64,000 bases of DNA, taken from contig NZ_JACHES010000010.1 of the NCBI RefSeq assembly GCF_014201585.1, positions 47,371 to 111,370 on the forward strand, written 5' to 3'. The translations under genes were made by a program, and so were the position numbers. Source of the DNA: Anoxybacillus tengchongensis. Its GTDB lineage: Bacteria; Bacillota; Bacilli; Bacillales; Anoxybacillaceae. Each line of letters opens with the position of its first letter. Positions within the stretch are counted from its first letter, which is position 1. The notes under the pieces were generated by a model, which worked only from the letters and a program-made list of their open reading frames with translations, ran no database searches and had not been told where the DNA came from. Positions 54,164-63,938 of the stretch are shown piece by piece.

Positions 54164-54478
54164 TTATAAATGTTTGCTTAAAAGACCAACAAGCGCTTCT
54201 TTTGGTTGGAAGCCAACCGTTTTATCTACCACTTCACCGTTTTTGAAGACAAACAATGTCGGAATGCTCATCACACCGAATCTCCCAGCTGTTTCTGGGT
54301 TATCATCTACATTGACTTTTACTACTTTCACTTTGCCGGCAAGCTCACGATCTATTTCTTCTAATACAGGAGCAATCATTCTGCAAGGCCCGCACCAAGG
54401 TGCCCAGAAATCAACGAGCACAACACCTTCTTTTACCTCACTAGCAAACGTTTGATCTGTTGCATTTACAATTGCCAT
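54164..54478 (-). CDS. trxA: Thioredoxin
   Basis: TrxA (104 aa) is the general disulfide reductant of the cytosol. The active site is [13 protein letters not shown], and the cis-Pro loop is [13 protein letters not shown]. The ATG follows TAAGGAGG. It has its own promoter and terminator. In B. subtilis it lies next to uvrC; here the accessory block separates them. Confidence 0.98.
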   Translation of the reverse strand: MAIVNATDQTFASEVKEGVVLVDFWAPWCGPCRMIAPVLEEIDRELAGKVKVVKVNVDDNPETAGRFGVMSIPTLFVFKNGEVVDKTVGFQPKEALVGLLSKHL

Positions 54479-54516
54479 ATTTCATTCCTCCTTAAACATT
54501 TCGGTTCCATGCACAT

Positions 54517-54525
54517 AGTATACCA
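54517..54525 (-). promoter_or_regulatory. Extended -10 promoter of trxA
   Basis: TGG-TATACT (TATACT at 54517-54522) lies about 40 bp before trxA. TTGGCG is 19 bp upstream, wide for a -35. Confidence 0.5.
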
Positions 54526-54593
54526 TTGAACGTATTGTTTACGCCAATCATTTGCTTCGCTTCTACTATTTCCTTGTTACAAAAAAATATGCT

Positions 54594-54624
54594 GAAAAGA
54601 AAAGGCAAAGCATCGTGCTCTGCC
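54594..54624 (-). terminator. Terminator after etfA
   Basis: AAGGGCAGAGC-ACGAT-GCTTTGCCTT followed by TTCTTTTC on the minus strand. Confidence 0.85.
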
Positions 54625-54625
54625 C

Positions 54626-55603
54626 TTATGAATGTACTTTTAATTTTTTAAATTCCTCAATTAAAAGCGGGACGACTTCAAACAAATCACCAACGATGCC
54701 GTAATCTGCTACTTTGAAAATATTCGCTTCTGGATCTTTATTAATCGCCACGATGACTTTTGAGTTTGACATGCCCGCTAAATGTTGAATCGCTCCTGAA
54801 ATGCCGCACGCAATATATAAATCTGGCGTAACGACTTTTCCCGTTTGACCAATTTGCAGCGAATAATCGCAATATCCTGCATCGCATGCCCCGCGCGATG
54901 CTCCAACCGCACCGCCAAGCACGTTTGCTAACTCTTTCAATGGCTCAAATCCTTCGGCACTTTTCACACCGCGACCGCCAGCAACAATCACTTTCGCTTC
55001 AGATAAATCTACGCCTTCCGCTGTTTTTCGTACAATGTCACGAACGATTGTACGCAAATCTTTTATCTCGACTTGCACATCTACCACTGCACCTGTACGA
55101 CTTTCATCTTTTTCAAGTGGAGCAATATTGTTCGGACGAACTGTAACAAATATGAGACCGTCAGTAACAATTTTCTTTTCAAACGCTTTACCAGAATAAA
55201 TTGGTCTTGTAAATACGATATTTCCACCTGCCTCTTCAACCGCAACAACATCGGATACAAGGCCAGATTGCCATTTAGCAGCAAGTTTTGGCGATAAATC
55301 TTTTCCAAGCGCTGTGTGACCAAAGACGATTCCTTCTGGTTTCTCTTGCTCGACGACAGCTTGTAATGCCTGAGCATAGCCGTCTGGCGTATACGTAGCT
55401 AATTTTCCATGTTCGACGACAACAACCCGATCGGCACCGTAAGCAATAAGTTCAGAAGCGAATGAGCGAACGCTCGCTCCGACAACAACAGCAACAACTT
55501 CTCCGCCTTCAGCGATCGTTTTCGCAGCGGAAATTGCTTCAAATGATACGTTACGCAATGCTCCATCGCGTACTTCTGCTAATGTTAATACTTTTCTTGC
55601 CAT
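54626..55603 (-). CDS. etfA: Electron transfer flavoprotein, alpha subunit
   Basis: EtfA (325 aa) holds FAD and carries electrons from acyl-CoA dehydrogenases toward the quinone pool. The C-terminal FAD motif includes VVTPDLYIACGISGAIQHLA and VIVAINKDPEANIF. The ATG at 55603 (MARKVLTLAEV) lies 16 bp after etfB. An ATG three codons upstream leaves no spacing to the ribosome site. Confidence 0.97.
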   Translation of the reverse strand: MARKVLTLAEVRDGALRNVSFEAISAAKTIAEGGEVVAVVVGASVRSFASELIAYGADRVVVVEHGKLATYTPDGYAQALQAVVEQEKPEGIVFGHTALGKDLSPKLAAKWQSGLVSDVVAVEEAGGNIVFTRPIYSGKAFEKKIVTDGLIFVTVRPNNIAPLEKDESRTGAVVDVQVEIKDLRTIVRDIVRKTAEGVDLSEAKVIVAGGRGVKSAEGFEPLKELANVLGGAVGASRGACDAGYCDYSLQIGQTGKVVTPDLYIACGISGAIQHLAGMSNSKVIVAINKDPEANIFKVADYGIVGDLFEVVPLLIEEFKKLKVHS

Positions 55604-55619
55604 GCTCCCCATCCCCCTA

Positions 55620-56393
55620 TTAAATGACTTTTGCTTCTGTATGAAGAAGTGAAACGAGTTCTTTTACTTGATCCGCAATGTCTCCTTGCAAAATTTTTCC
55701 CGCTTCTTTTTTCGGCGGCAAAAAGATTTCAATCGTTTTCGTTTTCGCTTCTACATCGTCTTCTTCCAAATCTAAATCATCAAGCTCTAGCTCTTCAAGC
55801 GGTTTCTTTTTCGCTTTCATAATACCTGGCAATGATGGATAACGCGGCTCATTTAACCCTTGTTGCGCCGTAACTAGTAGCGGTAACGATGTTTCAATGA
55901 CTTCCTCGTCACCTTCAACATCGCGCACAGCTTTTACGTTTGTTCCGTCCATTTCTAACTTCGTAATTGTTGTTACATAAGGAATACCTAGCAATTCAGC
56001 AACGCGTGGCCCAACTTGCCCAGAACCGCCGTCAATCGCTACATTTCCAGCTAAAATTAAATCAGCTTCTTTATCTTTTAAATATTCCGCAAGCACTGTG
56101 GCCGTTGTATATTGGTCACGATTTTCTACATCGTCTTCAATGTTAATAAGCACTGCTTTATCTGCTCCCATCGCAAGTGCCGTACGAAGTTCTTTTTCTG
56201 CATCTTCATTTCCAATTGTAACAACTGTCACTTCACCACCATGCTGGTCGCGCACTTGAATCGCTTCTTCAATCGCATATTCATCGTACGGGTTAATGAT
56301 AAATTCTGCCCCTTCTTCACTTACTTTTCCGTTTTGAATGACAATTTTCTCTTCCGTATCAAATGTACGTTTCATTAATACGAAAATGTTCAT
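55620..56393 (-). CDS. etfB: Electron transfer flavoprotein, beta subunit
   Basis: EtfB (257 aa) binds AMP and docks dehydrogenases. It begins MNIFVLMKRTFDTEEKI; INPYDEYAIEEAIQVRD and AIDGGSGQVGPRVAELLGIP are family signatures. It lies between fadB and etfA in the B. subtilis order. Confidence 0.97.
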   Translation of the reverse strand: MNIFVLMKRTFDTEEKIVIQNGKVSEEGAEFIINPYDEYAIEEAIQVRDQHGGEVTVVTIGNEDAEKELRTALAMGADKAVLINIEDDVENRDQYTTATVLAEYLKDKEADLILAGNVAIDGGSGQVGPRVAELLGIPYVTTITKLEMDGTNVKAVRDVEGDEEVIETSLPLLVTAQQGLNEPRYPSLPGIMKAKKKPLEELELDDLDLEEDDVEAKTKTIEIFLPPKKEAGKILQGDIADQVKELVSLLHTEAKVI

Positions 56394-56408
56394 GTTTCTC
56401 TCCCCCTC

Positions 56409-57176
56409 TTATTTTCCTTGAAACTGTGGTGTCCGTTTTTCGATAAATGCTGAAATGCCTTCTTTTGCATCTTCCGTCACAAATACTTGTCCAAACAGTT
56501 GCGCCTCTTTTTCGACACATTCATGGAATGTTTTTGTTCGTGCTTCATTGACAAGTTGCAATACTGCTTGAACGGAAATCGGGCTCTTTTGAGCAATTTT
56601 TTGTGCAAGCTGCTTTGCTGTATGAAGCAACTGTTCTTCTGGAACAGCTTTATTCGCTAGTCCCCATTGAACAGCTTCTGCACCTGTGATCGGTTCACTC
56701 GTCCACATCATTTCTAGCGCTTTTGCCATACCGACATGGCGCAATAACCGTTGTGTTCCTGCAAAACCTGGAATGATGCCAAGCTGCAACTCTGGCAAAC
56801 CGAGTTTGGCGTTTTCCGCTACGATGCGCAGATGGCAACTCATCGCCAATTCAAGCCCTCCACCAAGCGCAGCACCGTGAATGGCTGCAATAATTGGTTT
56901 CGGAAACTGTTCGATTTTCTCCATTATTCGCTGTCCAGCTCGAGCGAGTTCAACTGCTTGTTCGCTTGCCTCAATTGCCGTAAACTCTTTAATATCCGCA
57001 CCAGCTGAGAAAAACCTTCCTTCTCCATGGAGAACGATAACACGCACTTCGTCATCTTCCTTTAATGCATCAAGCCGTTCTGAAAGCTCTTTCAAAACAA
57101 AAGATGCCAAAGCGTTTGCTGGCGGGCGGTGAAGTGTCAAAATCGCCACATACCCCTCTTGTTGAACGGAAAACAT
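56409..57176 (-). CDS. fadB: Enoyl-CoA hydratase
   Basis: A 255-residue crotonase-family protein that hydrates trans-2-enoyl-CoA in beta-oxidation. Oxyanion-hole and catalytic motifs are FSAGADIKEF and AAIHGAALGGGLELAMSCHL, with the Glu of LPELQLGIIPGFAGTQRL. It stands between fadR and etfB, as the short FadB of B. subtilis does; it is not the two-domain E. coli FadB. Confidence 0.95.
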   Translation of the reverse strand: MFSVQQEGYVAILTLHRPPANALASFVLKELSERLDALKEDDEVRVIVLHGEGRFFSAGADIKEFTAIEASEQAVELARAGQRIMEKIEQFPKPIIAAIHGAALGGGLELAMSCHLRIVAENAKLGLPELQLGIIPGFAGTQRLLRHVGMAKALEMMWTSEPITGAEAVQWGLANKAVPEEQLLHTAKQLAQKIAQKSPISVQAVLQLVNEARTKTFHECVEKEAQLFGQVFVTEDAKEGISAFIEKRTPQFQGK

Positions 57177-57203
57177 ATTCTCCCTCCTTCATGTATGTCG
57201 GAA

Positions 57204-57232
57204 GGTTGTTGTGCTTTAAACACAACAACCTT
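57204..57232 (-). other. Hairpin at the fadR-fadB junction
   Basis: GGTTGTTGTG and CACAACAACC pair around TTTAAA, overlapping the end of fadR. No T tract follows. It could tune read-through or mRNA stability. Confidence 0.45.
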
Positions 57233-57797
57233 TCGTTAACAATTGATGAACTGGCTTCGCTAATGCAACGAGATCATATTTTTGCTCATTCATTACCCAT
57301 GTTGTTACCATTTCGTCAATCGTCCCGAAAATCATTTGCCGAGTAAGCCGTACGTCTAAATCTGAACGAAATTCCCCTTTGTCAATCCCTTCTTGCACAA
57401 TGCGATCAACTACTTTTAAATATCCTTTTAAAATTTCATTAATTTTCAGACGTAATGATTTATTCGATTGGCGAAGTTCCAATTGGGTAACAATCGCTAA
57501 ATGGGGATCCGCCGCTAACATTTGAAAATGTTTTTGAATCAACAAAAACAATTTCTCCGACGGACTCGAAATTCCTTCTATTTCTTCCTCAATTTTTTCG
57601 ATAAAATAACCCATTTTTTCTTGAAACAGTGAAATTAAAATATCTTCTTTATTTTTAAAATACAAGTAGATCGTACCGTCAGCTACACCTGCTTGTTTTG
57701 CGATTTTCGATACTTGCGCTTGATGGTAACCATTTTCAGCGATGACGATCACAGCTGCATCAATAATTTGTTTAAACTTCGGTTTATCACGTTTCAA
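57216..57797 (-). CDS. fadR: Fatty-acid degradation repressor FadR (TetR family)
   Basis: A 193-residue TetR-type repressor. The helix-turn-helix is IDAAVIVIAENGYHQAQVSK with VADGTIYLYFKNKEDIL. The C-terminal domain should bind long-chain acyl-CoA, as known for B. subtilis FadR (YsiA). It starts with TTG at 57797 behind GGGAG. A sigma-A promoter with a FadR operator lies just upstream, so it is probably autoregulated together with fadB-etfBA. Confidence 0.93.
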   Translation of the reverse strand: MKRDKPKFKQIIDAAVIVIAENGYHQAQVSKIAKQAGVADGTIYLYFKNKEDILISLFQEKMGYFIEKIEEEIEGISSPSEKLFLLIQKHFQMLAADPHLAIVTQLELRQSNKSLRLKINEILKGYLKVVDRIVQEGIDKGEFRSDLDVRLTRQMIFGTIDEMVTTWVMNEQKYDLVALAKPVHQLLTKGCCV

Positions 57798-57822
57798 CTT
57801 TGCATTCTCCCTTTCAAAAATA

Positions 57823-57840
57823 TGAATGAATAATCATTCA
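57823..57840. promoter_or_regulatory. FadR operator
   Basis: TGAATGAATAATCATTCA is a perfect 18-bp palindrome that fits the B. subtilis FadR box TGAATGAmTAnTCATTCA. It lies at the expected start of the fadR transcript, just after the -10. Confidence 0.93.
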
Positions 57841-57847
57841 TATTTTT

Positions 57848-57876
57848 ATTTTAAAGAGAGGCAAAAAACGTGTCAA
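57848..57876 (-). promoter_or_regulatory. Sigma-A promoter of fadR-fadB-etfBA
   Basis: TTGACA (57871-57876) and TAAAAT (57848-57853) are exactly 17 bp apart on the minus strand. Confidence 0.88.
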
Positions 57877-57893
57877 GAAAAAACGTATAAAGG

Positions 57894-59570
57894 TTATTTT
57901 TGTTTTTCTTTTTCTTCTTCAACAAGGGCACGACGCAATATTTTACCGACTGCTGTTTTTGGCAATTCTTTTCGAAATTCATAAATGCGTGGCACTTTAT
58001 AAGCAGCCAATTTACTTCTCATAAATTCGTCAAGTTCTTCTTCTGTGCACTGTTCTCCATCTTTAAGCACAATAAACGCTTTTACCGTCTCACCACGATA
58101 AGCGTCTGGTACACCGATGACGACAGCTTCTTGCACTTTCGGATGCTCATACAACACTTCTTCTACTTCGCGCGGATATACGTTATAGCCACTTGCGATA
58201 ATCATATCTTTTTTCCGGTCGACAACAAAGAAATAGCCTTCTTCATTCATATACCCTAAATCACCCGTATATAACCAACCATCTCGAAGCGTTACAGCAG
58301 TTTCTTCTGGGCGGTTCCAATATCCTTTCATCACTTGCGGCCCACGCACAACGATTTCCCCAATCTCGTTCACATTTGCTCGCTCACCTGTTTCGATTGA
58401 AACGATCATCGCTTCTGTATCTGGCCAAGGTACGCCAATGCTCCCTTTAATTCGTTTCCCATCCCAAATGAAATTGGAATGTGTCACAGGAGATGCTTCA
58501 GTTAAGCCGTATCCTTCAATGATTTTTCCACCTGTTACTGTTTCAAATTGTTCTTGCACTTCAACAGGAAGTGGAGCTGAACCGCTAATACATATTTTGA
58601 TTGATGATAAATCGTATTTTCTTAAATTCGGGTGATTGAGCAACGCAATGTAAATCGTTGGTGCACCTGGAAATAGCGTTGGCCGTTGCTTTTCAATCGT
58701 TTTTAATGTCGTTTCCACATCAAACTTCGGTAGCAAAATCATTTTATATCCTTCCATAATGGATAAGTTCATGACGGCCGTCATCCCATATACGTGAAAA
58801 AACGGAAGCACACCGAGAATCGATTCGTTCCCGCGTTCACATTTATACATCCATTTTGTGCACATGAGCGTGTTGGACGTTAAATTATGATGTGTCAACA
58901 TCGCAGCTTTCGGAAACCCAGTTGTTCCGCCTGTATATTGAAGAAGCGCAACGTCTTCCACCGGATTCACATCCGTCTCTTTTACTTTCCCGCTCGCAAG
59001 CGATAATGCTTTCGTAAATAAGTGGCAATCCCCTTCATGTTTGACGCGTACAATCATCCCTGTTTGTTTCTTTTGTACAAACGGATATAACACGTTTTTC
59101 GGAAACGGTAAATAATCTTTTATACTTGTAATGATCACATGACCAATTTTTGTATGCGCTTTCACTTTCATGATTCTTGGATAAAGTAAATCAAGACCAA
59201 TAATGATTTTCGCACCACTATCATTTAACTGATATTCCAACTCTCGTTCAGTATATAATGGGTTTGTTTGTACAACAATACCACCTGCAAATAAAACAGC
59301 ATAATAGCTAATAACCGCTTGTGGACAGTTCGGCAACATAATCGATACGCGATCACCCTTTTGTAAACCGAGCTGTTGCATATACGATGCTAATTTAAGT
59401 GCTTGTTCATATATTTCTTTATATGTCAGCTCCTTTCCTAAAAAGTGAATGGCTGTTTTGTGCGGAAATTGCTCCGCCGCTTCCCGCAAAAATTGTTGCA
59501 ACGGCTTGCGCGGATAATCAATTGAATGAGGAACTTGCTGAGGATATAACGCTAGCCATGGCTTCTCCAT
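57894..59570 (-). CDS. lcfA: Long-chain fatty-acid-CoA ligase
   Basis: LcfA (558 aa) activates fatty acids to acyl-CoA with ATP. The AMP-binding signature is LLQYTGGTTGFPKAAML. Further motifs are GYGLTEASPVTH, GWLYTGDLGYMNEEGYFFVV, and the C-terminal lysine in LPKTAVGKILRRAL. It is the first gene of the beta-oxidation cluster. The ATG at 59570 follows AAAGGGGG. Confidence 0.96.
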   Translation of the reverse strand: MEKPWLALYPQQVPHSIDYPRKPLQQFLREAAEQFPHKTAIHFLGKELTYKEIYEQALKLASYMQQLGLQKGDRVSIMLPNCPQAVISYYAVLFAGGIVVQTNPLYTERELEYQLNDSGAKIIIGLDLLYPRIMKVKAHTKIGHVIITSIKDYLPFPKNVLYPFVQKKQTGMIVRVKHEGDCHLFTKALSLASGKVKETDVNPVEDVALLQYTGGTTGFPKAAMLTHHNLTSNTLMCTKWMYKCERGNESILGVLPFFHVYGMTAVMNLSIMEGYKMILLPKFDVETTLKTIEKQRPTLFPGAPTIYIALLNHPNLRKYDLSSIKICISGSAPLPVEVQEQFETVTGGKIIEGYGLTEASPVTHSNFIWDGKRIKGSIGVPWPDTEAMIVSIETGERANVNEIGEIVVRGPQVMKGYWNRPEETAVTLRDGWLYTGDLGYMNEEGYFFVVDRKKDMIIASGYNVYPREVEEVLYEHPKVQEAVVIGVPDAYRGETVKAFIVLKDGEQCTEEELDEFMRSKLAAYKVPRIYEFRKELPKTAVGKILRRALVEEEKEKQK

Positions 59571-59612
59571 TTTGTTTCCCCCTTTTTCTATAAGATTATT
59601 TATATTTTATAA

Positions 59613-59627
59613 TATTTTCAGAAATTT
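59613..59627 (-). promoter_or_regulatory. Possible CodY box upstream of lcfA
   Basis: AAATTTCTGAAAATA on the minus strand matches the CodY consensus at 13 of 15 positions. The region is very AT-rich, and I could not fix the lcfA promoter. No FadR box was seen here. Confidence 0.35.
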
Positions 59628-59635
59628 TTGTATTA

Positions 59636-59670
59636 AAAAATATAAAAGGATGCCTACTGACATCCTTTTA
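59636..59670 (-). terminator. Terminator after the mutS2-yshE-microprotein unit
   Basis: TAAAAGGATG and CATCCTTTTA pair perfectly, followed by TATTTTTTAA on the minus strand. The first arm includes the stop codon of the 27-residue gene. Confidence 0.82.
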
Positions 59671-59751
59671 TGCAAAAAACATGATATATATGACACCAAT
59701 AAGCAAAAATACACCGCACAATACGAGCAATACTTTCGCTAGAGTTTCCAT
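59668..59751 (-). CDS. 27-residue single-span membrane microprotein
   Basis: ATG at 59751 follows GAGAGGAG at good spacing and opens a 27-codon frame, METLAKVLLVLCGVFLLIGV plus IYIMFFA, ending at TAA 59668-59670. The peptide is one membrane helix. It lies 12 bp after yshE and directly before a strong terminator that starts at its stop codon, so it is the last gene of the mutS2-yshE unit. No known family recognised. Confidence 0.65.
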   Translation of the reverse strand: METLAKVLLVLCGVFLLIGVIYIMFFA

Positions 59752-59763
59752 TTTTTTCTCCTC

Positions 59764-60171
59764 TCACCGTATACTTGCTCCGATGACAAACGACAAACCG
59801 ATCGAAATAACCATGGAAATAAATCCTACCGCTCGATTATCATTAGCAATTTCATCGTCAATGTTAAACTTTGGCGTTAAAAACTCGTAAATAAAATAAC
59901 CGATTAACAATAAAACGAAGCCGTAAACGCCCCAACCGATCATCGTAAAAAGTGAATCGTGATGATCGATCGAGTATCGGAAAATATTAGCGATCCCAAA
60001 TATTTTTCCACCTGTTGCCATCGCTACTGCCATATTTCCTTTTTTAATTTCTTCCCAATTTTTATATTTCGTCACAAGTTCAAAAATAGCTAAAAATAAA
60101 ACTAAACATAAAATCACGACACTAAAATTGGCAGCAATATGAATCATTTCGTTTTCCCAGAAAGCGCTCAT
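59764..60171 (-). CDS. yshE: YshE-like DUF350 membrane protein
   Basis: A 135-residue protein with four membrane helices of the DUF350/UPF0719 type (VVILCLVLFLAIFELVTKYK; SMVISIGLSFVIGASIR). The position after mutS2 matches yshE in B. subtilis. The ATG at 60171 follows GGGAGGAAC, 11 bp after the mutS2 stop; an upstream ATG overlapping that stop lacks a ribosome site. Function unknown. Confidence 0.85.
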   Translation of the reverse strand: MSAFWENEMIHIAANFSVVILCLVLFLAIFELVTKYKNWEEIKKGNMAVAMATGGKIFGIANIFRYSIDHHDSLFTMIGWGVYGFVLLLIGYFIYEFLTPKFNIDDEIANDNRAVGFISMVISIGLSFVIGASIR

Positions 60172-60182
60172 AGTTCCTCCCG

Positions 60183-62528
60183 TCATTGTAATTCGACAAT
60201 GGTGACGCCTGTTCCCCCTTCAGTCGCCTCACCAAATCGAATGCTTTTTACTGAGCGATGATTTTGCAAATATTGTTGCACCCCTTTGCGAAGTGCTCCT
60301 GTCCCTTTTCCGTGAATAATAGACACGCGCGGGTACCCTGCCAATACTGCATCATCAATATACTTTTCAACGCGAAGCAACGCGTCTTCATATCGTTCAC
60401 CGCGTAAATCGAGTTCTAGTGGCACATGATAATCGCGGCCTTTTACAGTCGCAATTGGTTTTGTTTCAATTGGCGTTGGACTGCTTACATACTCCAAGTT
60501 TTCTTCATGCACTTTCATTTTTAAAATCCCAATTTGCACGAGCCATTCGTCGTTCGATACTTTCTCAAGAAGTTGTCCTTTTTGATTAAGATGAGTGACT
60601 TTCACCTCGTCGCCAGGATGTAAAAGTTGCTTAGCTTTTTGGACTTGTTTTTTCTTTTTTCTTTCCATTTGTGGGATCGCTTCTTCTAGCTTCTTCCGTG
60701 CGGCAATCAGCTCATGTTCTTTCATCGCAACGGCTTGTTGTTTTTGCATGTCACGAAGGTTTTGAATCACTTCTTCTGCCGTTTTCATCGCTTTTTTTAC
60801 AATGAGTTCCGCCTCTTCTTTCGCTTTTTCTAACAAACGCTCACGCTGTTCGTTTAGTTCGTTCCACTGTTGCTCTAATTCATTTCTCAACCGTTCTGCT
60901 TCTTCACGAAGTTTTTCTGCTTGCTCCCATTCTTCTTCGGCTCGCTTTTTACTTCGTTCTAATGAAGCAATCATATTTTCAACTTCATTGCTTTCTGCGC
61001 TAATATACGTGCGAGCGCGAGCAATAATATGTTCGTCTAATCCGAGGCGACGAGAAATATCAAGTGCATTACTTCGACCTGGAATACCGATCAACAGTTT
61101 ATACGTTGGACTTAACGTTTCGATGTCAAATTCGACACTGGCATTCATGACACCTTGTCGATTGTAACCATATGCTTTTAATTCAGGATAATGCGTCGTC
61201 GCTACAACACGTGCTCCGCGATTGTGCACTTCATCTAAAATAGCAATCGCTAAAGCTGCCCCTTCTTGCGGATCCGTTCCTGCTCCAAGCTCATCAAACA
61301 ACACAAGACTATGCTCGTCCACTTGTTTTAAAATATCAACAATATTGACCATGTGAGACGAAAACGTACTTAAACTTTGTTCGATTGATTGTTCATCACC
61401 AATGTCGGCATATACAGCGCGAAATACTGCTAATTGCGATCCGTCTAACGCAGGCACTTGCAACCCTGCTTGAGCCATGACGGTGAACAAGCCAATCGTT
61501 TTTAGCGTGACTGTTTTTCCTCCCGTATTTGGTCCGGTAATCACCATCGTCGTATAGTCGTTCCCTAGTTCAATATCATTTGGAACGACTTGATCAGGAG
61601 GGATGAGCGGATGCCGCGCTTGCATAAGACGAATATATCCACGCTCATTGATCGCTGGTTTTGTTGCTTTGATCGTTTTCGCGTATTTCGCCTTTGCAAA
61701 TAAAAAGTCAAGCTGTGCAAGCAATTCGACGTTCCTAATAATTATTTCCGCCTGCTCGCCGACAGAGGAAGATAATTCACTTAAAATGCGCTCAATTTCT
61801 TGTTTTTCTTTCACGCGCAACTGTTGCAATTCGTTGTTTAGTTCTACAACCGATTGTGGCTCGATAAATAACGTAGCCCCAGATGAGGACTGATCATGTA
61901 CAATTCCACCATACGTATGGCGATATTCTTGTTTGACAGGGATGACGTACCGATCGTTACGAATCGTAATGATTGCATCCGATAATGTCTTTTGGGCAGA
62001 TGATGAGCGAATAATACTTTCTAACTTATCGCGCACCCTTCCTTCGATCGTACGTAGCTGTTGACGTAACGAGCGCAGCCGTTCACTTGCCTCGTCAAGC
62101 ACATCTCCGCTTTCATCAATACAATGATATATATGTTGTTCGAGCTCGTTTAGAGGAACTATTTGCTCCACATATGCGATAATATGTGGCAAGTTGGCCT
62201 CTGTCGCTTCTAAAAACTTTTTTAACTGTCTCGCCGCCCGCATCGTACTTGCAACATCGAGTAGCTCATGTGGACTGAGCGTTCCCCCGATGCTTGCGCG
62301 TTTCGTCTGGGGACGAACATCAAATATGCCACCAAGAGGGACGTGACCGCGCAAGCGAAGAACGGTTGCTGCTTCATCCGTTTCTTCTTGCCAACGCGTC
62401 ACCTCTTCAACGTCCGATGATGGCACAAGCGTTACGACTTTTTCTTTCCCTAGTGAGGAAGATACATATTCCGCAAGCTGTGCTTTCACTTTATCAAATT
62501 CAAGAATGTGTAATGTTTTGGCATGCAC
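60183..62528 (-). CDS. mutS2: MutS2 (MutSB), DNA/ribosome-associated ATPase
   Basis: MutS2 (781 aa; 785 in B. subtilis) has a MutS-type ATPase (Walker [17 protein letters not shown]; Walker [17 protein letters not shown]). A long coiled coil rich in Glu/Gln/Arg follows, with a KOW-like segment, and a C-terminal Smr nuclease domain ([29 protein letters not shown]). The family suppresses recombination and acts on collided ribosomes. The start is GTG 62528 behind CTGGAGGG, 19 bp after polX. The open frame 59 codons further upstream lies inside polX and is rejected. Confidence 0.95.
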   Translation of the reverse strand: MHAKTLHILEFDKVKAQLAEYVSSSLGKEKVVTLVPSSDVEEVTRWQEETDEAATVLRLRGHVPLGGIFDVRPQTKRASIGGTLSPHELLDVASTMRAARQLKKFLEATEANLPHIIAYVEQIVPLNELEQHIYHCIDESGDVLDEASERLRSLRQQLRTIEGRVRDKLESIIRSSSAQKTLSDAIITIRNDRYVIPVKQEYRHTYGGIVHDQSSSGATLFIEPQSVVELNNELQQLRVKEKQEIERILSELSSSVGEQAEIIIRNVELLAQLDFLFAKAKYAKTIKATKPAINERGYIRLMQARHPLIPPDQVVPNDIELGNDYTTMVITGPNTGGKTVTLKTIGLFTVMAQAGLQVPALDGSQLAVFRAVYADIGDEQSIEQSLSTFSSHMVNIVDILKQVDEHSLVLFDELGAGTDPQEGAALAIAILDEVHNRGARVVATTHYPELKAYGYNRQGVMNASVEFDIETLSPTYKLLIGIPGRSNALDISRRLGLDEHIIARARTYISAESNEVENMIASLERSKKRAEEEWEQAEKLREEAERLRNELEQQWNELNEQRERLLEKAKEEAELIVKKAMKTAEEVIQNLRDMQKQQAVAMKEHELIAARKKLEEAIPQMERKKKKQVQKAKQLLHPGDEVKVTHLNQKGQLLEKVSNDEWLVQIGILKMKVHEENLEYVSSPTPIETKPIATVKGRDYHVPLELDLRGERYEDALLRVEKYIDDAVLAGYPRVSIIHGKGTGALRKGVQQYLQNHRSVKSIRFGEATEGGTGVTIVELQ

Positions 62529-62547
62529 CGATAAACCCTCCAGCTGT

Positions 62548-63909
62548 TTATTTTCGCAAAAAAGACATGAGTTGTTCGATATCCCATGTATTAATGACCG
62601 TTTCTTTTCGAATCCAACCTTTTCGAGCAAACGCCACACCAAGCTCCATATCATCAAGCATACGAACGTTGTGCGCATCCGTATTAATCGCGATTTTGAC
62701 ACCAAGCTGTTGCGCCTTTTGTAAATAGGTATACGTTAAATCAAGACGATGTGGATTTGCATTCAACTCAAGCACCGTATTTGTTTCTTTCGCAAGCTGC
62801 AACAATTCATCTATATTTACATCGTATCCGCTTCGTTCTCCGATTAATCTTCCTGTCGGATGTGCAATCATATGAACATATGGATTCATAAGCGCTTCTT
62901 TCAATCGTTTCATAATCGTTTCTTGCGGTTGCGAAAAAGCAGAATGAATCGACGCAATGACAAAATCAACCGTTTGCAATACATCATCCGCAAAATCTAA
63001 CGTTCCATCCGGTAAAATATCCATTTCAATACCTGATAAAATGACAAAGTCATCATATTGTTCGTTCAAGCGAGCAATTTCTTCTTGTTGGCGTTTTAGT
63101 CGTTCAACAGTTAGTCCATTGGCTACTTTTAAAAACTGTGAATGATCGGTAATTGCAATGTAGCGATATCCTTTTTTCCGACATGCTTCCGCCATTTGTT
63201 GAATCGAAAACGCCCCATCGCTCCATGTCGTATGCATATGTAAATCTCCACGTATATCACATAAAGTGAGGAGTGGTGTCCCATCATATGCATCGACTTC
63301 GTTTCCACTTTCACGCATTTCTGGTGGGATGAACGGCAAATGAAAGTGGGCAAAAAATTGCTCCTCTGTCGTAAACGTTTTTACTTCACCTGTTTGAATG
63401 TTTTCAACACCGTACTCACTAATTTTTTCACCGCGCTCTTTTGCTAATTGGCGCATGCGAACGTTATGGTCTTTTGAACCGGTGAAATGATGAAGCGTTG
63501 TCGCAAAATGTTTAGGAGAAACGAGGCGAAAATCGACATTGACAACATAATCGTATTGCAATTGCAACGATACTTTCGTTTCACCGTTTGCGACAACGTC
63601 ATAAATATGTTCAAGTTGCAACAACTGCTTACGAACGAGCGCATCGTCTGTTGCTGCAATAATAAAATCTAAATCTTTGATCGTCTCACACACGCGCCGT
63701 AAACTGCCTGCGCGTGAAAACTGAATAATGCCAGCGAAGTTTTCTAGCTGACGCTCGATGTCGGAAGCAACTTCCAACATAAACGCAATCGGTAAACGCT
63801 CAGGGCGTGCATTCATGTGGGCAAGTGCAGCTAAAATATTTTCTTCTGTTTTTGCACCGAAGCCGCTTAATTGTCGCACACGTTGAGCTAAACATGCTTC
63901 TTTTAATTC
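62548..63909 (-). pseudogene. polX: DNA polymerase X, N-terminally truncated by an insertion
   Basis: The frame matches PolX from about residue 119 of the roughly 570-residue family to its normal end. The nucleotidyltransferase core is kept (FSRAGSLRRVCETIKDLDFI; TLHHFTGSKDHNVRMRQLAK), and so is the C-terminal PHP exonuclease ([43 protein letters not shown]). Upstream, homology continues through ELKEAC to about 63907 and then meets an in-frame TAG at 63916-63918 within a palindrome. About 118 N-terminal residues (the helix-hairpin-helix 8-kDa region) are missing. A GTG at 63879 could restart a 443-residue product, but no ribosome site is evident. PolX function is probably reduced or lost. Confidence 0.75.
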
Positions 63910-63938
63910 GTAGTGCTAGTTCTCAACTAGCACTACGA
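63908..63938. repeat. Perfect 14-bp palindrome, putative insertion-sequence right-end hairpin
   Basis: TCGTAGTGCTAGTT and AACTAGCACTACGA are separated by 3 bases. It sits exactly where polX similarity ends. Subterminal hairpins are typical of IS200/IS605 ends. Confidence 0.7.

Noticed and set aside
59571..59640. Second FadR box upstream of lcfA
   Set aside because: No TGAATGA half-sites are present there; only AT-rich sequence and a weak CodY-like match.
62529..62705. 59-codon N-terminal extension of mutS2
   Set aside because: It lies inside polX on the same strand in another frame; homologous MutS2 proteins begin near the GTG at 62528.
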